In this document: positions 57,201 to 64,000 of the stretch, piece after piece | Position numbering within the stretch: the stretch's first letter is position 1 | How the letters are laid out: every line of letters starts with the position of its first letter | DNA from: Helicostylum pulchrum | Lineage: Eukaryota; Mucoromycota; Mucoromycetes; Mucorales; Mucoraceae | Direction: 5' to 3' | Length of the DNA: 64,000 bases | Assembly: GCA_025677825.1 (NCBI GenBank) | Contig: JAIXMO010000082.1 | Span: forward strand, 19,053 to 83,052 | The notes under the pieces: generated by a model | Database searches by the model: none | The model's input: the letters and a program-made list of their open reading frames with translations, nothing else | What the model was told of the DNA's origin: nothing | Program-made: the position numbers and the translations under genes

Positions 57201-57423
57201 TAGTGTGTATTTAGGTCAACTGGTCTATGGCACAGTCAAAATGCATATATTCCTAAAAGGCAAGATGACTGATCCCCTACTGTATTGTGTTCAAGACATA
57301 TCAGAAAGTTCTACTTTACGTGCAGAATAAATACAGGCTATAAAATAAAATGGGGACAGTCACCCACAAGGGGAAATTTACGTCATAAACTTGTTTCTTT
57401 ATTAGGGAAGAGCACAATTTAAT
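54276..57423. other. Long gene-poor region
   Basis: About 3 kb without a supported gene. Short frames (56188-56457, 56520-56735) are low-complexity or isolated. A small 7-bp stem CTTCCGT...ACGGAAG lies near 55350-55371. No tRNA-like cloverleaf was recognised. Confidence 0.5.
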
Positions 57424-57501
57424 ACACTATTTTCATAAATTATTAGAAAAAAGTGAGCAATTTTTTTCTAAGAGTGTGCGAATAATTTATGAAAATAGTG
57501 T
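57424..57501. repeat. Perfect 21-bp inverted repeat, MITE-like
   Basis: The left arm at 57424-57444 (starts ACACTATTTTCATAAA) is the exact reverse complement of the right arm at 57481-57501. Inside, an AGAAAAAA...TTTTTTCT pair gives a nested stem, so the 78-bp segment can fold almost end to end. The arm core, GAAAATAGTGT, also occurs at 28646-28656 (after TTTCT) beside the Tc1-like relic and at 26172-26182. This suggests terminal repeats of a related element. A solo short inverted-repeat element or a hairpin RNA are both possible. Confidence 0.7.
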
Positions 57502-57730
57502 GTTTGCTGTTGAAAGGGGGCGAAACACTCAACATGTAGTAATAAAAGAAAAGGGCGTTATTTGGGGGTTATTTATGGTAATAGCATAACATTACATGTT
57601 ATCCTGCATAAAAAGAGCTGCTTACACACCTGGTCATTATTGTTACAAAAAAGGCAAATCAGTTTTTTTTTCTTGAAATCAAAATTCTAAAATATAAACT
57701 TACAATGTAAACTTCTACGAGTTTTTAATA

Positions 57731-58861
57731 CTAGGAAATGGTTTTTTTTATCTTCGAAGGATGGCAGGGACCTCCCCAGTAACAATTATGGTATACGATA
57801 TATAATGCATTTATGTCTCTTTGCCATAGTGTATTACATGTCTGATTTGGGCATAGTAACATACTGAATAAAGTAATACCATCAATTTCAATATTTTCAG
57901 TATTGTTTCTATTTTTTATAATTATTATTAGTTTATGAAAGTATATATTTAAAGCGTAGTCAGTTACCTTGGAGGTCATGTATTATGTAACAGGAACAGT
58001 TACTAGTAGTCCTTCACGTTCAGCAATCTTTAACTTCTTTACGAGACGTCTTGCTAATCTGGGAATGGTACCTTTCGTTGAAGAAGGAAATACAGCGTCT
58101 CCAAGAGCAACTAGAGGGGTCTGATAGTCTTGCTCAAATGGTTTTAGCTTTTTATTTCTTTTCTCTTCTTTAGTCTTTCCTTTTCCTTTTTGCTTTGCTG
58201 TTTTTCTTTCTTCCGGACTTCTTTTATTCTTTCTTTCTTGTTTCCTCTCTTAGGACCCCTACCAGTTTGCTTAAATTCTCGTTTTAAATATTTTTTTCAC
58301 CAGTGACAAAAATATTCACCATCTCGGCGTCAGCGCGTTGTCTACCTATGTAATTGAGAAACCTTAGAGAAGTAAAGCGATCATCATAGAATCTCAAGAG
58401 AACATCAATATTATTTAAAACAGAATGGATGTATAAAAGAAAGACTTCCATATTGGCTGTCTTGAAAGTAGTTATGTTTCTTTCCGCCTCTGAAAGTTGT
58501 TCGTCACCATTTTTCAAGTTTAGAATTGTTTTGTTTGATTTTTTAAACCCTGCGCGGGTGTAGTATTCAGCAGTTGAATATTTTCGAACCTGGTGAGAGT
58601 CATTTCCGTGTCTATCAGAGGCAGTAAAAATGTTAGTTTGGCCGGGATCAGCACCCCATAAGCAAAAAGTTTCATTCAATTCGCGGGGCGTAAAATCATT
58701 AAGATCCAAATCAGGGAGATTGGCAAAATAAAGTCAATACCATAGCCATTCGTTCGTATCAAATTAGTGAACATCTGTTTTCCATTACTATAAAGCAATA
58801 AAAATTTGGCGTAAAGCTTTTTAAAACTAGTATTGTGGTTATACTTACTAATTAAGGTCAA
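57731..58861 (-). pseudogene. Broken TnpB/Fanzor-like RuvC nuclease gene
   Basis: Minus-strand pieces in successive frames read in the order of a TnpB/Fanzor-type RNA-guided nuclease as found in Mucorales genomes. The pieces are TNLIRTNGYGIDF; after a frameshift LPDLDLNDFTPREL, then FCLWGADPGQTNIFTASD (RuvC-I with DPG); a Lys/Glu-rich helix region; PLVALGDAVFPSSTKGTIP and KKLKIAEREGLLVTV; a stop; YMTSKV; and finally CPNQTCNTLWQRDINAL (zinc-finger half plus RuvC-III RDxNA). At least two frameshifts and an in-frame stop (near 57983) prevent expression. The first zinc-finger CxxC seems lost. It could instead be another RuvC-like transposase family; homology is by motif order only. Confidence 0.6.
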
Positions 58862-59656
58862 GCCTTAGGCGTTCGAAATCGAATACTTGACTAAATAATA
58901 ACGTTGCCAGTTCATTATCGCCTTCATTTTTGTTATCGTCATCATTTACATTATCGCCTTCATTAGTTTAGACATCATCCATAAATTATTACACGAGACA
59001 AGTAATCTAACATTTTATCCGTATGATTTATTCTTGTTCCTATTGCTAATTCTTCCTTTCCTTGTCATAGTGTACATACTAAAAGTACTCTAATAGTCAA
59101 AAGTGTGCCAAGCGTTTCTTACATGGTAATATATACAATTATAGCTATGATACTACGCCGTATAACTAATTATCTCTCACTTATAGACATACTTTTGATG
59201 TCAACTATGAAGCAACGCGTTTCATTGATAGTTTCAGTAATTAATCGCTAAAGAACCATCAGCGAAACTGCCTGAAGCATCCCCGTACTGGATTTATTAT
59301 TTTTTTATTTTAATAAACTCAAAGCATTGTTTGTATCCTTTTTTTTAACGTTCCCTCCCCGCAAAATATTTGACTCCCCGCGACGCTAACCCATATTTGG
59401 GTATCATTTATTCGTAACTTTTCTGATCGGGTGTGTAGACTTTTTAAGAAAAAAAGTCGTCATATAAATTATCAGACGATGGAGAGGCTCGTTTCATTGG
59501 CTGGTTTGTGTAACTTTTTTTTACTTGCCATGTCAGGTGGTACCAGAAACCAGTGCAAACAGGCTCCGGTAACCCTTAGGTATTCGGAAGCAGCGAGAAA
59601 AAAATATTTTCTTCTTTTAGTTTCTTTACACATCTTTTTTTTGAAATTTTATAACC
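58862..59656. other. Intergenic region upstream of profilin
   Basis: No supported gene. C-rich words (CTCCCCGC, GACTCCCCGCGACG) near 59350-59385 stand out in the AT-rich background and may be upstream elements for the highly expressed profilin gene (inference). Confidence 0.5.
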
Positions 59657-60386
59657 ATGTCTTGGCAAGCATATGTTGACACCAACCTTGTAGGTACTGG
59701 TTACGTCTCTCAAGCAGGTATTTATGGCCTTAACGGTGGTGGCGTCTGGGCTGCTTCTCCTGGTTTCTCCGTAAGTGTTTTTTATTTTTTATTTTCTTGA
59801 AAAAAGATGGAGATTAACATCTCCTTCTCCAGATCAAGCCTACCGAAATTCAAACGATCCTTAATGGCTTCACTGACGCTGATAGTGTTCGTGCTAATGG
59901 TGTTCGTATTAACGATGTCAAGTACCTCACTTTAAGAGTAGATGAACGTTCTATCTACGGTAAAAAGGTAAGTTCGAAAACATATACATAAAAAAAGAAA
60001 GCGTATTAATTTTGTTGTTTAGAACGCCACTGGTTTCTGTATCGTCAAGACTACTCAAGCTATCTTGGTTGCCCTTTATGACGATAAGATCCAACCTGGT
60101 GCTTGTAACAAGGTCGTTGAAGATTTAGCTGATTATTTGATTTCCGTTGGTTACGTAAGTTATAAATATAAACTCGTGTTTTTGACGTGTATTAACATTT
60201 TAAAAAACAATATAGTAAACACTCCATATATCAAAAATAAAATAAATAAAAAAAACAAAGAAAAAGGAAAAGTGTATCACTCTCTTCTTTTACCTTGTTC
60301 TTCATATAACCAATTTAAAAAAAAAAACCAAAACTGCTCTTTTTAATATCAAAATAAAACCTTTCATACATGTGTAGGTACGCTAA
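59657..60386 (+). CDS. Profilin
   Basis: Binds G-actin, proline-rich segments and phosphoinositides to control actin assembly. Four exons (59657-59770, 59833-59967, 60023-60154, 60378-60386) give 129 residues, the standard length. Landmarks: MSWQAYVDTNLV opening helix, GLNGGGVWAASPGFS, DVKYLTLRVDERSIYGKK and CIVKTTQAILVALYD. The final exon is inferred: the GTAAGT donor at 60155 and acceptor before GTACGCTAA add only Val-Arg. If the donor were skipped, an implausible 64-residue Lys-rich tail would be read instead. Codon use is C-enriched, as in RPL26. Confidence 0.93.
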
Positions 60387-60513
60387 AACTCTTCAAAGTC
60401 AGATATTGGGGTCTTTTTTTTTTTTTTTTTTTTCGTCCGTTGAAACTCATTAAAATGCTATCGTTGTTCAGTTTTCCTGCCTTTTCCCGGGTCACAACTC
60501 TTTATTAAATAAT

Positions 60514-61376
60514 ATGGTTAAAGGTAAATGAGTGTTGAAAGTAAATGAAGCTCATCATAATAACACCGGGTGTTATAAGTTTTAATTCTAGGAGCTGGGT
60601 ATGGTACCAGACTGCAACGAGATTTAAAAGCTTCTGAAGAGTACAATCACTTATTAGGTGTACCTAAAGCTTTATTACCTCTTGGTAACCGAGATGCCCT
60701 TATTACTCATTGGGTCGAACTCTTTGAAGCTCATGGCGTAACTGCCGAGAACGATATCTTTGTAGTTACCAACGGTCAGTGTTACGAGTCCTTCAAGTTA
60801 TGGGCAAACCTTCATCATATCCCACTCAATCATATTGTAAGTGATGGAACAGAGACCAATGAAACTCGTTTAGGCGCTGTACCTGATATTTTATTTGGCA
60901 TAAACCATTTCAAATTAAACCAATCCGATGTGCTTGTTGTAGGCGGTGATACATTATTTTTACATGACTTTAGTTTAAATGACTTTTTGCAAAACTTTGG
61001 CACTAACAGTGATAGCTGTTTGGTAACAGCATATCAAGTTCCGGACCAAGATGTTCAGAAGTTTGGTATAATAGAAACGGATTCACAAGGTATTATCACG
61101 AGCTTTTTAGAAAAGCCCGATCCTTCCGCGACCAAATCACGTTCTGCTTGCCCCTGCTTTTATTTATTTCATCATAACGCTATACCTTTGATTGAAGAGT
61201 TTATTAATATGTGTAAAGAATCAAATGCACCTAAAGAAGCATATGATGCTACTGGAAAGTGTCTTGCTTACCTTTACCCTCGTTTCCAAGTATCTACATT
61301 TCCTATTTCCGGCCGTATTGATGTTGGTGGTTTACAATCTTATATTGACGCAAACAAATATTTTGAGAAAAAGTAA
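60514..61376 (+). CDS. Sugar-phosphate nucleotidyltransferase-like protein
   Basis: Two exons, 60514-60523 (10 nt, MVK plus one base) and 60592-61376, give 264 residues. The join restores the signature MVKGAGYGTRLQRDL, the NTP-binding start of the nucleotidyltransferase fold, followed by KALLPLGNRDALITH, FVVTNGQCYESF, DVLVVGGDTLF (metal-binding Asp) and FGIIETDSQGIITSFLEKPD. The C-terminus ends RIDVGGLQSYIDANKYF. The fold is that of NDP-sugar synthases such as glucose-1-phosphate thymidylyl- or mannose-1-phosphate guanylyltransferases. There is no C-terminal beta-helix domain, so the fold is minimal. Substrate undetermined. Confidence 0.85.
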
Positions 61377-61471
61377 ACCCTTTTTTTATTCATAATAAAT
61401 TGTTATTATTATTTTTTATTGGCGTAAAATAGCTTTTTTTTTTTATATATATGTACATGAATTGGGATAAA

Positions 61472-64000
61472 TCAATTGTCAAATTCATCTTCTTCGCAAG
61501 TAGGATAATTCACTGCACCCCAGATATTATAGAGTTGTTCACTAGCTGGACTTCCCCAACGTCTTCTGCTAATATGATTTTGCGTTGCGTCTTTGGCTAA
61601 TTTTTTACCTTCTTCGACAGTCTTTCCTTGGAACGCTTTCAACAATGCATGAGGAGTTGGGTATATTTTACTCAAGGACATGGCACGCTCAGCATTCACG
61701 CCTCGAACTGTCATCAACATACGCATGTACACTTCACCTACAGTAGTCGATCCATTTTTCGTGTTTAATTCGGCGAACAAAGGATAATTGATTAAATATG
61801 CAGATTTACGCAACATGCTATTTTGCTCTGCTTTTGCTCTAAACGCCTTCTTCAAATCAAGATAATTTTGACGTGTGATAATATCTGCTGGAATACTATA
61901 CAATGTTGTATTTTGGTATATACGATTCATTATTTTAGTAGCAGATACTAAAAAGTCAATTGTCTCTTCTATACTATCCGTTCTTCGCAAGTAGAAACCC
62001 TCAACAATCTGAAGAGATGACATGGCCGTTTGAACAGCTTGCAATCCAAAGTTGACAGCGTCTTCTCGACTGTATTCCTCTACAACATAAATTACTTTTT
62101 CTGCACCAGAGACTCGCAATCTCTTCTTTTGTTCTACATATCGACCGTCTTTAATACTACTGACTAAATCGTCCAATCTTTTTCTTTCCAAAATATAATC
62201 AAGAAATAGTTCTTGGTCTTCACCTGTACTATTTTTCTTTTTTGCTACCCAAATCACATCACCTAAATCCAATGCACGTGTAATACATTTAACTCCTTTC
62301 TCAGCCAATTTCTGTTGAAAGTAAGTACGACTGTTCTTCATTTGAATTTCACGGTTATCTAGTACCAACATAATCTCATATTCGCCAGGCGATATAGATT
62401 CTAATTGTAAAGAATCCACCAGTTGATTATAATCCACTTCAGTTTGTTGAGTTTGAGTTTGTGATAATAATTGAGAAGATGGTTGAGAGAAAGTGGGTTG
62501 AGAAAGCACAGGTTGAGAAAGCGTAGGTCGAGAAGATGTATGTCGAGAAAGCGTAGGTTGAGAAGAGGCTTGTGAAGAAGCGAAAGATTGCACTGAACGT
62601 TGACTACTTTCATCGATTGGTCTAACATATATTGTTTCTTTAGGCCAAACATTATCAGTTTCTTCACGGTGTAATGGTAACAAAGGTCTTGTAGGAAGAC
62701 CAGGACAAACGGGATCACCATCCAATTCATTGATATAACCAATTGAACAATTAATATGGGCTTTATCTACAGATATTTTAATGACATTTTTGCACTTGGC
62801 ATGAGAACGCTGTGAAGTATAGAACCGAATTCGATGGGCAATACATTCCTGTTCTTCATTGATTGTAACTTCTGCTTTGGCTATCGACCGTACATTTTCA
62901 TCCTTAGAATTCAAATAAGTATAATGAAATTCCCCTTCCTTGATCTTTTTAGTAATAGCTTGAGAAAGAGGAAAGTAGTCAGCTTCCAAATCAAAGTTGG
63001 CTGTAAATGGGATATCTTCAGCCGTGGAACGTAAAGGTTGTGATAATTCAGGTGAAGATAAAAGATCTACAATGTCCTCTGCTTGCATTTCTAACTGTGA
63101 TGATTGTAATGTGGGTAATGTAGAAGGCGTAAGATCAATATCTTCGTCGTCTTCAATATCGTAAAATTGATTGCTGAGTTTACTTGAGCCGTTAAATTTT
63201 TTTAAAATGCTAGAAGAGGCCGGAGTACGGTATTTTCCCGAATTGGATTCCTTTGGGGAGGATACAGATGGAGAGTATATGTCATCATAGTCATCATAGT
63301 CATCATAGACAGCGAAGCCACTGTAATCATCAATATCATCGTTTTCAGCGGCGTTCATAACACGTCTTGCAAATGACGAGCCATCGCCATTGGTAATAGA
63401 AGAAGATGCACCTGGATTAGATGTACTAGAGCTTGACCTTGAGTTACTGGAGCAGGACAAAGACGCGGGGCTTGGTGTGGAAGCTGTGCTGGTGGTTACA
63501 TTACTATTAGCAGTACGTCCACCTACTGATATTGACTGATGATTGGATGGGGCTAATACATATTGGCTCATATCTGGACCAGAATTTTGTTCTCCATATC
63601 CATCTAGTAAATTATCAAGTAATGCAGCCGTTCTGGATCCACTCTTTTTTCGACTTCCTCCCCATCTTCCTCTGCCTCCTCCTCCTCCTCGAGCTCTACT
63701 TTCTCTCGGTTTCTTTTGGGGCCGGCTAGATTCAGCTAATGCGTGTAATATATTAGGATCGTCGTCTAAATTATGTGGTACTGAACTATTACTGCTATTT
63801 CCATTTGTTCTACCGTTTAAAGAAATCGACTGATGTTGTGTTGGATCCAAGACATATAAACTCATATCTACATCGTCCGGTCTAATAGAATATGACTCAA
63901 GCATGCTATCCATTATATCATTTGTAGAAGACGATCTAGCATTTCTTCGACTACTTGATCTTGCTGTTGATGGATTTCTATTAAAAGAATCTATAACTTG
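61472..64000 (-). CDS. MUS81: MUS81 structure-selective endonuclease, partial
   Basis: Catalytic subunit that, with EME1, cuts branched recombination and replication intermediates. The frame is open from the stop at 61472 through the window edge; the first in-window Met is at 63913 (813 residues) but upstream codons stay open, so the true start lies outside. The ERCC4 nuclease domain (about residues 510-650 from 63913) has LVLDNREIQ, DLGDVIWVA and LERKRLDDLVSSIKDGRY, the GDx-ERKxxxD active site specific to Mus81 over Eme1. A C-terminal helix-hairpin-helix follows (MRMLMTVRGVNAERAMSL). The long N-terminal part is Ser-rich and acidic, with a repeated DMSxYVLxPxxHQSIS motif and SUMO-interaction-like acidic hydrophobic patches (EDIVDLLSS). 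Family Mus81 N-terminal HhH and winged-helix modules are not evident here. Confidence 0.9.
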   Translation of the reverse strand, partial: QVIDSFNRNPSTARSSSRRNARSSSTNDIMDSMLESYSIRPDDVDMSLYVLDPTQHQSISLNGRTNGNSSNSSVPHNLDDDPNILHALAESSRPQKKPRESRARGGGGGRGRWGGSRKKSGSRTAALLDNLLDGYGEQNSGPDMSQYVLAPSNHQSISVGGRTANSNVTTSTASTPSPASLSCSSNSRSSSSTSNPGASSSITNGDGSSFARRVMNAAENDDIDDYSGFAVYDDYDDYDDIYSPSVSSPKESNSGKYRTPASSSILKKFNGSSKLSNQFYDIEDDEDIDLTPSTLPTLQSSQLEMQAEDIVDLLSSPELSQPLRSTAEDIPFTANFDLEADYFPLSQAITKKIKEGEFHYTYLNSKDENVRSIAKAEVTINEEQECIAHRIRFYTSQRSHAKCKNVIKISVDKAHINCSIGYINELDGDPVCPGLPTRPLLPLHREETDNVWPKETIYVRPIDESSQRSVQSFASSQASSQPTLSRHTSSRPTLSQPVLSQPTFSQPSSQLLSQTQTQQTEVDYNQLVDSLQLESISPGEYEIMLVLDNREIQMKNSRTYFQQKLAEKGVKCITRALDLGDVIWVAKKKNSTGEDQELFLDYILERKRLDDLVSSIKDGRYVEQKKRLRVSGAEKVIYVVEEYSREDAVNFGLQAVQTAMSSLQIVEGFYLRRTDSIEETIDFLVSATKIMNRIYQNTTLYSIPADIITRQNYLDLKKAFRAKAEQNSMLRKSAYLINYPLFAELNTKNGSTTVGEVYMRMLMTVRGVNAERAMSLSKIYPTPHALLKAFQGKTVEEGKKLAKDATQNHISRRRWGSPASEQLYNIWGAVNYPTCEEDEFDN

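Noticed and set aside
1..64000. tRNA, rRNA and CRISPR features
   Set aside because: I looked for B-box-like GGTTCRA words and cloverleaf context, for rRNA-like GC-rich blocks and for regularly spaced direct repeats. The few GTTCGA words (for example near 41358 and 58872) lack tRNA structure, and no array is present.

Overview
The window looks like nuclear DNA of an early-diverging fungus, most likely Mucoromycota (Mucorales-like). It is very AT-rich with long A/T homopolymers. Genes are compact and split by short introns of about 45-75 bp with GTAAGT-type donors. Housekeeping proteins are fungal in type (EDC3, GSK3, SNF4, dynein intermediate chain, profilin, RPL26, a Cps1-like glycosyltransferase). 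The degraded accessory sequence also resembles families I know from Mucorales. The species cannot be named from the sequence alone. Exon structures given here come from reading-frame continuity across GT-AG introns and were not checked against transcripts.

Layout. 0.9-8.3 kb: a SAM/NCD1-like protein, the decapping activator EDC3, a class B bHLH factor and an FHA-kinase of Chk2/Rad53 type with 14 exons, one of them 8 nt long. 8.9-15.8 kb: the most unusual region. Six intronless genes in strictly alternating orientation encode low-complexity charged proteins. Four end in the same short amphipathic beta-strand tail (core RLDLNL, then GDVTL), and the sixth is a 983-residue DUF3659-repeat protein. 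15.8-22.3 kb: gene-poor, with a triplicated non-coding repeat and fragments of a decayed lineage-specific gene. 22.3-26 kb: a fungal_trans-domain regulator without a visible zinc cluster, and a Golgi-type GDPase. 26.2-28.7 kb: a mobile-element graveyard with a Tc1/mariner-like relic. 28.8-33.1 kb: GSK3, a Cps1-like glycosyltransferase and an FCP1/NIF-domain protein. 34.6-40.1 kb: a small coiled-coil protein, SNF4/AMPK gamma, a mitochondrial-type peroxiredoxin and an O-fucosyltransferase-like protein. 40.1-44.1 kb: decayed sequence. 44.1-54.3 kb: dynein intermediate chain, NBS1/nibrin, a JMJD6-like oxygenase, RPL26 and a SAM methyltransferase. 54.3-59.6 kb: gene-poor, with a perfect 21-bp inverted repeat and a broken TnpB/Fanzor-like RuvC nuclease gene. 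59.7-64 kb: profilin, a sugar nucleotidyltransferase-like protein and MUS81, which runs off the right edge.

Functionally the window is a normal mix. Three DNA-damage proteins (Chk2-like kinase, NBS1, MUS81) lie within 64 kb, which may be chance. The best candidate for an undescribed system is the 8.9-15.8 kb cluster: neighbouring disordered proteins that share one C-terminal beta tail, beside a DUF3659 repeat protein.
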